From: Raphanus sativus
Taxonomy: Eukaryota; Streptophyta; Magnoliopsida; Brassicales; Brassicaceae
Direction of reading: 5' to 3'
NCBI RefSeq assembly: GCF_000801105.2
Contig: NC_079515.1
Coordinates: 7,254,001 to 7,318,000, forward strand
DNA length: 64,000 nt
In this document: positions 11,978-23,474 of the stretch, one piece after another
Position numbering within the stretch: position 1 is the first letter of the stretch
Layout of the letters: every line of letters begins with the position of its first letter
Translations under genes and position numbers: made by a program
Notes under the pieces: generated by a model
The model's input: the letters and a program-made list of their open reading frames with translations, nothing else
Told to the model about the DNA's origin: nothing
Database searches by the model: none

Positions 11978-14204
11978 TACCTTATACATGGATTATTGCT
12001 CTGTAATTTAGTCTGAAGTGGAGTCTGACCTTTGTTGTAGAAAAGTATACTTTGTTGTAGAAACTGTATAGAAAGGTTAGAGATTTAACCATATGTATTA
12101 GGTTTGATGGTTAGTATCTGATGCTAAAGCTGGGGTTTTGGGTGCACTTTACTGGAGAATGATAAACTGATGGTGCCTTTAGTGTACTTTCATGTAGCCA
12201 CTAGATGAATGATAATCACACATTATAATAAATCACTTGTTTTGTAGGGTTTATGGACTTGGAGGAAGATGGAGTAGAAGATAATTAGATAAGGAAGGAG
12301 CTTAGACTTATGTGTATTGCTTTTTATGAACTTATGTATGCAATTATTTATGGAGTTATGAACTTATGTAGGCAATTTTGCTATTTATGTGGTCTTTTGA
12401 ACTTATATATTGTTCAATTATGAACTTATTTATGCAATTATAGATGGATTTTAATCTTATTAACTTGTATTTGTATTTATAGATCTATATATTGAAATTC
12501 AATTTTTTTTAAATGGTCTTTAATAGATTGAAGACAGCCCATATAAAAATGAGTGTTAATAGACATGGTCTTTAATGGATATAATCACTTTCTATCTATA
12601 AACTATAAATGGACAAACGGATATCAGCTAATGAACATGGACTTTCCCATCTGACAGTTCTACGTCTCCTCATGGTAGTTGAGTTTAGGAAAATCTATAA
12701 GTTATGAATGAATTATGTTGATCTATTTAAGGAACTTTATGGGAAATGAATTCATCGTTTCGAATAGATAATACTCATGTTAGTTGATAAAAAAAGAGGT
12801 TTCTATTTCTGAATGTTTCTACACAATTTGACATGATTTTTTTCTTTTGTTTTTAAATTATTTTCATTTTTATGCGCAAACTAAACTAATGAGGTTGAAT
12901 CTACCATCAATTGTTGTTAAACTAGAGAGTTGTAGTTAATTTTATGGTTTTCATAATTCGAATGGATTGTATATTTTTCTGGTATGTGTTTAGATTTTAT
13001 TGATCACATCTTAGATATAATTTTTAGTCAATTATGATTCATACTCTGCAACTAACGGAACACTTTGACTTATACAGTTAGTGGGTTGCTTCTGAATTTC
13101 AATTTATCTGTGTATGTGTATGTTTGTCGTTAAACATGTTTTTGTCATCACATTAGAGTATAGACTTTGAGGTTTTATGGAAGTCCTATTGATATTTTCG
13201 GTTTTGTAAGCTAGGACATTGATTGCAAGTACAACCACTTATGAACCTTGGAAAAGTTTTTGAACAATTAAGAAGCATGATGTTTTGACATGACGAATGG
13301 AACCAAAAATATTCTTCCATGTGTTTGAATTCCATCAGCTTGAGTTTATTTGTAAATGCTTATGTATAAAAATGACAAAAATTGTTAACACTACTTAAAA
13401 AGAAAGGTTTCTAGTTGTATACGTAATACAGTATATATCAATCTTCTAGTTTCTCTGTACGATTCAATTATTAAGATGCATGATTGATTCCATGCAAGTT
13501 GGTTGGTTACAAGGTCATGTCTATTTAAACACATCAGGTTAATCCGAAGAGCAAAACAGGGCAACGAGAATGGGCTTTATGTCAAATCGAACGAGAAAGA
13601 AAACTTAACATACGCTAAAGACAAAAGTGTCCACAACTTGATTCATCAGATTAATTGATTATACTTTTATAGCCATATTTATACAAAACTCATGTCATTT
13701 CGTATCTAACTAAACTACGTTTACGTGTTCATCAACAATTATATTTTTTTCTGATTTACTCATCTTCGAAGTATATCATAATCAGGTTTGTACTAAAAGA
13801 CAAATGATACGAAGATCAAGAAACTTCTTAGTTTATGCGAATTGCACTCGTTTCATCTTCCTTATGAAAAGATCGTTCATGAATTAACTCAGTAGTACAA
13901 ACACTTTTTCCTTCCAGTTCACCGTATTGCACAAGTTGTAACGCATAGAAGAGAACTAGTTTACGTATGGTAAACTCCTTTCGCCTGTTCATAACAGAGA
14001 AACGCTTAAAACAATAATTGTAATTAATGCTGCCTGTAATCTCTATGTAAATGTCAGGAGAATCCTAACTGAATCGTTTACTAATATAATTAATCATTAA
14101 AAAATAAAAAGATAATGTTGGCAGGCAACAGTAAATAAATTACCAATTTACTAAAATCATGTAACTATTTGAAAATAAAAATAAATAAATAAATAAAAAA
14201 GCTC
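11978..14204. other. Long intergenic region upstream of glutamine synthetase
   Basis: No supported gene. 12280-12500 has recurring GAACTTATRTA motifs (a loose tandem pattern). The rest is AT-rich unique sequence. The final ~300 bases, including TA-rich tracts near 14170-14200, are the likely glutamine synthetase promoter. Confidence 0.5.
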
Positions 14205-14210
14205 TATAAA
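14205..14210 (+). promoter_or_regulatory. TATA box of the glutamine synthetase gene
   Basis: TATAAA in the context CTCTATAAAAACAC, 78 bases before the start codon at 14288. This spacing leaves room for a ~45-base leader. The position and context are seen; its use is inferred. Confidence 0.6.
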
Positions 14211-14287
14211 AACACTCGTCAGGGAGAGATATAAGCTTTGCATTGATCGTCTTCACCTAAACAAACACTGATTCTCGTAACGCCGCC

Positions 14288-16067
14288 ATGTCTCTCCTCT
14301 CAGATCTCGTCAACCTCAACCTCTCTGACTCCACCGAGAAAATCATCGCTGAATACATATGGTTCGATCTCACTTCTCTCTGTTTCTCTCTTTCACTGTT
14401 TTGTTTCTTTCTATTAATAATACGATCATAAAGTTTTCACCTTTCTCTGTTCCTCTTGATCTGTTATCGTACCGAGAGTTCACTGAGATTGACGTGATAC
14501 AATCGTAAAGCATGTCTCTTTGTGATCTCGTTTGTGATCTTTTTCGTATGAACTTTGAATGAATAGGATCGGTGGATCTGGAATGGACATCAGAAGCAAA
14601 GCCAGAGTAATATAATCGATACTCTGTTTCTTGATCGTCTGTTTTTTCATACTCTGTTTTTTATGGGCTGATATGATTTGTTTTGGATGATACAGACGCT
14701 CCCAGGACCAGTGAGCGATCCATCAAAGCTTCCCAAGTGGAACTACGACGGATCCAGCACCGGTCAGGCCGCTGGAGATGATAGTGAAGTCATTATATAG
14801 TATGTGTTTCGATCAGCTATAACTAATTAGGCAGACGCCATTAAGTAAATATGAAGTAAAAAGTGTTGATCTTGTTTTTGTTTTTGTTTAATGAATCGAT
14901 AGCCCTCAGGCGATCTTCCGTGATCCGTTCAGGAGAGGCAACAACATTCTGGTCGGTCGATTTTTTTTTTAATATGATTAGTGTAACAATATTTCAATTT
15001 TTGGATAAAGAAATGATTGGTTATTTGTTATTATCTATGCAGGTGATGTGTGATGCTTACACACCGGCCGGGAATCCAATTCCTACCAACAAGAGACACA
15101 ACGCTGCTAAGATCTTTAGCACCTCCAAAGTTGCCTCCGAGGAGCCTTGGTAAGCTCTTCTTCTTTGCATATTAATCAATTATTTATACTTAAAATACTC
15201 TTTTGGGTGTGGTTCATTAGGTATGGGATTGAGCAAGAGTACACATTGATGCAGAAGGGTGTGAACTGGCCTATTGGTTGGCCTGTTGGTGGCTTCCCTG
15301 GCCCACAGGGACCATACTACTGTGGTGTGGGAGCTGACAAAGCCATTGGTCGTGACATTGTGGATGCACACTACAAGGCCTGTCTCTACGCAGGTATCAG
15401 CATCTCTGGTGTCAATGGAGAAGTCATGCCTGGCCAGTGGGAGTTCCAAGTCGGTCCAGTTGAAGGTATTAGCGCTGGTGATCAAGTCTGGGTCGCTAGA
15501 TTCCTTCTCGAGGTATAGACTAATCTTTACTTTAACCAGTTCCTTTAAGATACGTACAAGCTTTGCTAATGATCATCTCTCTCTTTTTGACAGAGGATCA
15601 CTGAGATCTCTGGTGTAAATGTCAGCTTCGACCCAAAACCAGTCCCGGTTAGTGTCTCTTTACCACACTCTCTCTAATGCTCTCCTCTCTTCATGTTGTA
15701 ACATATTGTTGTTTTGGTTCAGGGTGACTGGAACGGGGCTGGAGCTCACTGCAACTACAGTACGAAGTCGATGAGGAACGACGGAGGATTAGCGGTGATC
15801 AAGAAAGCCATAGAGAAGCTTCAGGTGAAGCACAAGGAGCACATTGCTGCTTACGGTGAAGGCAACGAGCGTCGTCTCACGGGGAAGCACGAGACGGCAG
15901 ACATCAACACGTTCTCTTGGGGAGTGGCGAACCGTGGAGCTTCGGTTAGAGTGGGACGTGACACTGAGAAAGAAGGCAAAGGTTACTTCGAGGACAGAAG
16001 GCCGGCTTCTAACATGGATCCTTATGTCGTTACGTCCATGATTGCTGAAACCACCATCCTCGGTTAA
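14288..16067 (+). CDS. GLN1;3: Cytosolic glutamine synthetase GS1
   Basis: Makes glutamine from glutamate, ammonia and ATP in the cytosol; central to ammonium assimilation and nitrogen remobilisation. Eight exons (14288-14361, 14567-14606, 14696-14799, 14903-14951, 15043-15149, 15221-15512, 15594-15647, 15723-16067) sum to 354 codons plus stop, the usual GS1 length. It starts [20 protein letters not shown] with no transit peptide. Family signatures are all present: [11 protein letters not shown], the ATP-binding region with [51 protein letters not shown], and [18 protein letters not shown] with the catalytic loop. It ends MIAETTILG. The plastid GS2 extension is absent. Position next to PYD1 matches Arabidopsis At3g17820, hence the symbol; the isoform number rests on synteny as well as sequence. 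Confidence 0.95.
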
Positions 16068-19000
16068 AAGTCATCACATTTTAGTAATGTTTGGTTTTCT
16101 CCGGTTTGGTTTTATGATTTGAAGACTTTTCTGCTTGTGATGACATTTTGTGTTTTTTTCTTCTTTTAGTTTCGAATAATTAAAATAAAGTATTCTTGTG
16201 GTGAAAATTTGATCAGCGACTTTTGTGTTGTGTTGCTGTTGTTGAAATGATAATAATAACAAGGAAGTACGGCCTGGCATGTTACAGGTTGAACTAATTA
16301 ATGAGCTTGTCGGGTGTAGTATCTACAAGCTAGATAAGATTTGAATAGAAATTTGAATATGTTGAATATTATTTACACCACCTACCATCAGATCATCTTT
16401 CCAATGGCTTCCCTCGTTTTTTTTTTCTCAAAATGAAATAAACTCAAAATAAATTTATGATTTATTTTAATAATTCCCTTCATTTTTTCTCTTAATTATT
16501 ATTATACTTAATTTTCAAATTTTTATTGCAAACAAAACCTTTTATTTTATAAAATTTTAGATAATACTCACTTATTTTCTGAATTCTACAACTTAACCAA
16601 ACTTTAACTTATAAAAACAGATATTTATTCTATTAATAAAATTACATAACAACATACAAGATAATAGTCTAAATTTACTTAAACATTAGTATTACTATGT
16701 TTTTTTCACAAATGATCAATCGAAGTATTTCAAAAAAAGAAATGAGTTTTTTTTTTTGATTTGTCAAAACCGACTTAATTATTTTTGAAATCGAATAATT
16801 TCATGTCAGCTATTTGAATTTCTGGAAGTGAATTTCTCTTTCAAATACAATTGGTTATGTATTCTAATTTTGTATTAGTTATGTATCTCAATGATATTGT
16901 TTTCTATCTTATTTTCTTTCAATTATATATTATAATTATAAAACTATAAACTATAAATTATATTTTAATAACTAATTGTTGGTAATTATATTTTAAAAAG
17001 TTTAATCAGTAAATACAAATTGGATATAAAGTTATAAAATTAAGTTTAGTGTTAATGTTTTGTTTATACATAAAAAATTATCAAAAAGTAAAAGATCATT
17101 GATGTAAATAAAAGCAATTCGACATCAAAATGAAGTTTTGAATAGAATTCTTTTAAATTTGAAAGAATACTGTTTGTATACTAATTTTCTCTTTCAAAAT
17201 AATATATCATTGGAGCTAAATTTTTCTTATTTATGATGTTCTTCTTCGTTTTGATGCATCATTTAAAAATATCTTTAGAGGTTGAAGGATACCTAATGCA
17301 GAATTAAAATTTAAATTGTGCACAAAAAGGACTTACAATTTAAATTTAAAGGGGAATTTTTGGAGGATGATGTTTAAGATTTTTTAAAATAAATATATAC
17401 TAAAAATCGGAAATATAGTCTTTAGAAAAAGTTTCAAAAATTATTTTTGAATTTCGAAAAGAAATTTTGAAAAATAAAGGAACAAAAGTTTTAAAAGTTT
17501 AAAATTCTTTTCTTTTGTTAAAGTTCAAATTTAAAAATGTAAAAAAAATTGTTATTATTTAGTTAATTATATTTATTTTATATTTATAAAGAAAATGTAT
17601 AAAGCTATTATATCTTTTGAATGGAGAATGAATTTGTAGAAAAATTCTTTAATTAAAAGTTAAATTATGAATAATGGTACAACTAATGTGGTAAATTCAA
17701 ATTTTTCATATAAATTCCCATTTTAATATATGTTTATTTAACTGATTTGTTAATTAAAATTGGTGAAATACAATTTTATAATTATAAATTAAAATAACAT
17801 ATATTATTTATTGCTAAACTATTTTTATTATATAAACATAGTAAAATTATTCTATTTTTTTAAAAAAATTATTCTATTTTAACTCCCTAAATATAATGGT
17901 AGATTGGAGATGTTTTATATTTTACATCCGACCTGCGTAAAATGTTGAATATTCTTCACAGCATTATGCAGTATGTTGCATGTGACTTATGAGGAATTTT
18001 AAAACAAATAAAAATATTTAATTCCGAAGACGTAGGGTGGTGGATATTTAGGTGGGAACACACCGTAATGCTCGTCACGTGCACCGTACTGCTAAAGTGT
18101 AAAGACCTAATCTAATGCATTGAAATTCGTGACTAGCTACGGAAGAAAAGTCAAATTCAACTTTTATTTATTTATATTTGTGATAATTTATTTTCTGAGT
18201 GGGACGTTCGTGACTACTCCACTAATAAAAGTTGTGACGCATTTCTCTGAAGTTGGCATAATGGCCATTAAGTAACCTAAAAAGGATGATGCTGGAAAGT
18301 TGTATTAACGTTTTCTTAAGTTTTGCAAGGCATGAAAACACAAGTACATTGTTAGTACTTTGTACCTTAGTACGTTTTTATATCACACTTTGATTAGTGT
18401 ATCCATTTTGAACACGTTGCTTGTAAAGTTATTAAACTAATAATCATGACATCCAACCCACTTGATTAAGCTTTCTATAAAGTAATATCAAAGTTATGAT
18501 TTTGTTTATCGACAAAAAAAAACCTACGAGTGGTGAGATATCGATTTACTTACTGACATTTTATTTTTATTTTCCTATAAAATAACATTTTTTCTCATAA
18601 ATAGTTTCTTTTATTTACAGAAAGTAACATTCGATTAGTTCAACTAGTCTTATAAAGCATATTCCGATTTTAACTTGTACACAGAGAAAAGGCAGTTGTT
18701 CAGAAAACTTGTTGGTTTCCTTACTGAATGGAAGTATTAGGTGTAAATGATATCATATAATTCATCATTCATTTAACTTGGACTCCTTTTACATGAGCAT
18801 ATAGAACTCTGAATATTTTATTCAGTTGTCATGTTTTTGGTTGATATCTTTACAGCATTTTATTTTGGTATTCTTTAACAAAGAGGTTGTTCAAAAACAT
18901 ACAATCTATCTATTTATTTTCTGATATAAGTTGGAACATTCTAAATTTCGTTCAGACAATATGATAGCTTGTCCTTTTCTTCTAGGCCGGCCGAATCAGC

Positions 19001-19319
19001 CAGGCATATTAACAAAGGGTGCAATTCCGCTACTACTTAGCTACTTGGGTTGTATTTTCAGAAACTGTATTCGGTACTATCTTGGATAAACACAAATGAG
19101 GCGTTGAAATAATTCAGAGAAGGCCGTCTATTGGGTATTAAAGTTATTCGGCCCAAAATATTAAAAATTCAATTGACGTCGTTTCGATATGAATCTAAGC
19201 CCAAGTGTTGCCGTGTAGATGACCACTGAACAAAACAAAACAAAAACCCCCCACACGTTAAAACCCTCTCCCCCTCCTCTCAAATCTCGCAGAGCTCCAC
19301 GGAGATGAGATGAGATGAA
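16068..19319. other. Intergenic region, mostly AT-rich
   Basis: Begins with the glutamine synthetase 3' untranslated region. No gene is supported in the rest. The stretch 17340-17730 may be a decayed Mutator-type MITE: GGGGAATTT near 17351 and AAATTCCC near 17722, with an AATGGTAC...ATGTGGTAAAT motif inside the right end. No target duplication is visible. Just before the DnaJ gene there is a GGCCCA site II-type motif near 19151 and AAACCCT near 19260, common in promoters of housekeeping plant genes. Confidence 0.5.
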
Positions 19320-21860
19320 ATGGCTCCCTCTACTTCGATTCCATCTCTGAACCCAACTCACAGCTTCCATCACCAGTTCCCCCATTCCAATTCTTCATTC
19401 CCTTCACCTCCCAGTTTTCTGCGATGTGGTGGAAATCGCCGTCGTGGGGTCACCATGGCCGCCGCCGCCGCCGGGAAGGATCACTACAAAACATTGAATG
19501 TCGGACGCAACGCCACATTGAAGGAGATCAAGAGCGCGTACAGAAATCTCGCTCGCAAGGTTACTTCATTTTACTCTTTTACTTTTGATAGCTTGGAACT
19601 ATAAGGTTTAGGGAGTTGTGTGATTGGGTGTAAACAGTATCATCCGGACATGAACAAGAACCCTGGTGCTGAAGATAAGTTCAAACAGATCAGTGCTGCT
19701 TATGAGGTAAACTTCAAACTCCTCTCTTTTTTTTTTCCTTTTTTTCATTCAGAGTCTTTGCTTCATTGTTTTTGCTTATTACAAGTGGAAATGAAGCGTT
19801 TTTTTGTAGGTATTATCTGATGAGGAGAAGAGATCTGCTTATGATCGCTTTGGCGAGGCTGGTTTAGATGGAAGTTTCAATGCATCACAGGATGCTTCTG
19901 AAGGAGTAAGTCATTTTTCTGAAGCTCTCAGATATTTTTTGGAATTGAAAAATGACCTCTTTGATTCTCATTTCTTCAGGTGGATCCATTTGATTTGTAT
20001 AGTGCCTTCTTTGGAGGTGGTTCTGATGGTTTCTTTGGAGAAATGGGTGATTCTGGAGGAGGGATGGGGGGTTTTGATTTCATGAATAAGAGAAGCCTTG
20101 ACCTTGACATAAGGTAAGATGCATGTTTGTTTGTTTATCACGATTATAGTTACTTACCCATGAATTAGTATTTGATTCCTACATCCCTTCTGTGGTGAAT
20201 GGGTGACATTTAGCTATAGGAAATTAGATATTCAGCTTATCCCTTTTGCTAATAAGCTCTTGTTGCGGCCTTGTCTGGTTGGTTGCCCATTGTGTTTTAT
20301 TTCCTTGTCTCCCTGGCCTTTGGGATTTTTTTTTTTTGTTTCTTGACTGATACTAGGGGAACATGTATGTTAGGTATGATATGCGGTTGAGCTTTGAAGA
20401 GTCTGTTTTTGGAGTAAAGCGTGAGATCGATGTTTCTTATTTAGCAACGTGTGATGGCTGTGGAGGCACAGGTGCTAAATCTAGTAAGGACGTTAAACAG
20501 TGTAGCAATTGTGGTGGTAAAGGCCGTGTCATGGACACTCAGAGAACACCCTTTGGAATCATGTCTCAGGTAGGCCATTACTGTTCTGATCACCTGCTAT
20601 TCCTGTAATGACTTGTGCTATAGATGACATAATAATGTGTGATATATATAGGTTTCCACTTGCTCCAAATGTGGCGGTGAAGGCAAAATCATAACTGATA
20701 AATGTCGAATGTGCAATGGCAACGGGAGACTACGGTCTAGCAAAAAGATGGATGTTGTTGTCCCTCCTGGTGTCAGCGACAGAGCCACAATGCGGATTCA
20801 AGGAGAAGGTAACGTGGACAAGAGAAGGTAACACGTTCGACTAATTACGTTTCCTGATATTTAGTTTTTTTTTTCTTTTCAACTATTGGTTTTGTAATTT
20901 CTATAGTGGACGAGCTGGAGACCTATTCATAGTGCTTCAAGTTGATGAGAAGCGTGGAATCCGGAGGGAAGGGCTTAATCTATATTCCAAGATCACCATC
21001 GATTTCACAGATGCAATACTTGGGACTGTCACTAAGGTGGTTTTAGCTTCTTGTTACTCGGTAATGGGAACCTAGTTGTAGGTAATGACATCTTCCTTTT
21101 TTTTTGTGTCAGGTAGAAACAGTTGAGGGAACGATGGATCTTCGGATTCCGCCTGGAACTCAGCCAGGGGACACTGTGAAATTATATAGGAAAGGAGTTC
21201 CAGACACGGATAGACCTTCAGTTAGAGGTGATCATTGCTTTGTGGTGAAGGTTTTGATCCCCAAAAACCTAAGGTTTGTGTCAAATCACTTCTTTTGTAT
21301 CCATCCCTCTATGCCATGCTTTGCTTTGCTAAAATGTTGAAAACAATTTTGAAACCTTCAGCGAGAGGGAGCGCGAGTTGGTACAGGAGTTCTCGTCGCT
21401 CGGAAGATCTAGCAGTAGTACTGGTACAATACTTACTTGCACCTAATTAAAATCTATTTTCAAACAAAAAAAGAAACTTATAATCCTCATTTGTAGAAAC
21501 TCGTCAAGAGGAGCATAGATTTGAGTCGGAGTCCAGAAAAGGACCGTCTTTGTGGCATAAAATGAAGAGTTTCATAAGGTAAAACTCATGGAACTTTTCT
21601 CAGCAGTTCATCAAAGACGACACAATATTGTCCATCTTATCCATGAATCCTGGTCTATATGGCACGTTCTTTTTTGTAGACCAGAAGATTCAAGAACGAA
21701 GTTTGGGACTATGAGCTTAAACACATCAGTGCCACTACGAAGAATGAAAGAGACAGGGACTTCGACTGTTCTCACGTTCTTGGCTCTGTGCGTTATAACC
21801 TCGGCTGTTGCATTGGTTCAGAAAAAGGGTAATCGCTTGAAAGAAAATAAAGAAATATAA
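19320..21860 (+). CDS. Plastid-type DnaJ (Hsp40 class A) with C-terminal membrane segment
   Basis: A J-domain co-chaperone that stimulates Hsp70. Eleven exons (19320-19559, 19638-19706, 19810-19905, 19980-20113, 20374-20569, 20652-20827, 20907-21036, 21113-21273, 21362-21423, 21497-21578, 21680-21860) give 508 codons. The N-terminal ~50 residues are Ser/Thr/Pro-rich and basic, like a chloroplast transit peptide. The J domain follows, with the HPD triad in [11 protein letters not shown]. Then a G/F region (residues ~125-180) and four zinc repeats, [24 protein letters not shown] and CRMCNGNG, then the C-terminal substrate domain. A final extension holds one hydrophobic segment ([17 protein letters not shown]) before a Lys-rich tail, an unusual end for a DnaJ and possibly a membrane anchor. 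Equivalent to Arabidopsis At3g17830 by position. Confidence 0.93.
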
Positions 21861-22818
21861 ATATCTTCAAAACCCTAGACCCAGATGGAGAACTTTGGTT
21901 CCAAGTAATAGAGAGCATGACTTTGAAAGTCCATTCGTTGCCTATACAATTCTAGTTTATAGGTTGAACTTGTTTGTTTAACAGAAAGAAAAAGAGATCT
22001 TGTATGTATGTTTTATCATTAATTTATGGTTAAACAGTTCTGGTAAAACGAACAATGTGGTTCTCTAAGCAAATGATTGTAGTATTGAGATACCATATGA
22101 GCTCGTAGATATTTCATGGTGTATTATGGTGTTGAGGTGAACCCTGCAAAGTGCAAACTTTGATAACAAGTCGGTGCAAGAATTAGATTTTAAGATAATT
22201 GTAGCCGTTCTCTTCCAGTGTAACGCTCAACCATTTGTTTTCTACTTTTCTATATCACTGTAACCGTCGTGACTTTTAAGTTTTTTTTTTTGTTTTTTAC
22301 TTCTTTAAACAAGTTAGCCTATATTTTAATAGAATATATTAATGGGACCCTATTTGATTGGATAATTCAGAGTGGATACAATGACATAAATAGAGAATGT
22401 GTTTTGGGAAAAACTATTTAATGCTGTAAATTATTGTTGTTGCCTTTTCTACATGTTATGGTCCTACTTACTATATGCACCCATGTTCTATTTTTCCTTT
22501 ACAACTATGCAATATATTCTACAGAAAAAATCAATTTTATATAAATATGATTGTTTTGTTTTATTAACGAAGGAAAAACATAGAACTAAGTGTATCTTGA
22601 GAAGAGGGCCTTCACTTTACTCAGATGCAAGGAATTTCATGATGTTCTTAGCAGTTAGCACGGTTTTTAATTAACTTTTCTGGATTCCATTTCTCTTGTA
22701 GGAGTATTAGTTTAATATCTTCCCCTAACTATACTCATCCACTTGCTAAATTATTCATGTTACACTTCATTTCCCCAAAACATTTTTTAATACGGTTAAT
22801 AACGATGACTACAATAGT
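21861..22818. other. DnaJ 3' flank and spacer
   Basis: 3' untranslated region of the DnaJ gene followed by AT-rich intergenic DNA. Open frames around 22399-22674 show no recognisable domain. Confidence 0.5.
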
Positions 22819-22834
22819 AATAACTCTGTACATT

Positions 22835-23026
22835 AACCGGAGCTTCTAGCTCAGTTGGTAAAGGGTTCACAGCTGTGAGTTCCGCCACCTGGGTTCGAAT
22901 CCCGGCTACTGGAGAATTAATATTTCGGCATCGCCAGGGACAGAGGACCGACATGTGGCAACACGTGACTAGTCTGGACCACTTATGTGGGGCCAGGATA
23001 CCTCTGTATAATTCAAAAAAAAGAAA
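22835..23026 (+). mobile_element. tRNA-derived SINE, S1-type (192 bp)
   Basis: The 5' part resembles a tRNA, with an RNA polymerase III A box (TAGCTCAGTTGG, 22847-22858) and a B box (GGTTCGAATCC, 22892-22902). A non-tRNA body and an A-rich tail follow (about 23014-23026). A perfect 16-bp direct repeat, AATAACTCTGTACATT, flanks it at 22819-22834 and 23027-23042, the mark of target-primed insertion. The tRNA-like part lacks a proper acceptor stem pairing and so is not a tRNA gene. The structure matches the Brassicaceae S1 family. It lies ~430 bp upstream of the RLK902-like start codon. The intact target duplication suggests recent insertion. Confidence 0.9.
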
Positions 23027-23042
23027 AATAACTCTGTACATT

Positions 23043-23474
23043 TTTAGCAGTTTATGTAACTAGAGCATTTTATTTATATAAAAAGAGAGAAACGGATGTG
23101 AATTATCTCAATTTTAGACGAAAAAGAACAAAATATTTTGAAAATGGTGTTAGAAGACTAATGCAGCTTAGACAGAGACAAATACTGCTAAACATGTACA
23201 TAGGATACTCTCCTATAATCTGATCCATTGCAATCACATATTTTTAACCAAGCAGGGAATGACATATGTCACCGCCGTATTAGAAATGTCGTTTTTGTCA
23301 CATTCCCAAGTTCTTTAAAATTAAATATTATAAAAAAAGCAAACTAATAAAATAATAGAAGAAAAAGAGGAGAAAAAGAGGAGAGATTGACTGATAAGTG
23401 TTGACTACTTACTACCTTCACTTCACTTCACTCACAACCTTCCTTCTTCAGAGCTTTTCTAGGGCTTCTCTTCA
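23043..23474. promoter_or_regulatory. Upstream region of the RLK902-like gene
   Basis: About 430 bases between the SINE and the start codon, AT-rich then pyrimidine-rich (CT tracts 23410-23470), consistent with promoter and leader. I see no clear TATA box. Confidence 0.45.

Noticed and set aside
17351..17726. Possible Mutator-type MITE (GGGGAATTT ... AAATTCCC)
   Set aside because: Terminal similarity is short and no 9-bp duplication was found; mentioned only in the spacer note.
22837..22915. Apparent tRNA gene (A and B boxes)
   Set aside because: The acceptor ends do not pair, and the sequence continues into a SINE body with A tail and a 16-bp target duplication, so it is a SINE.
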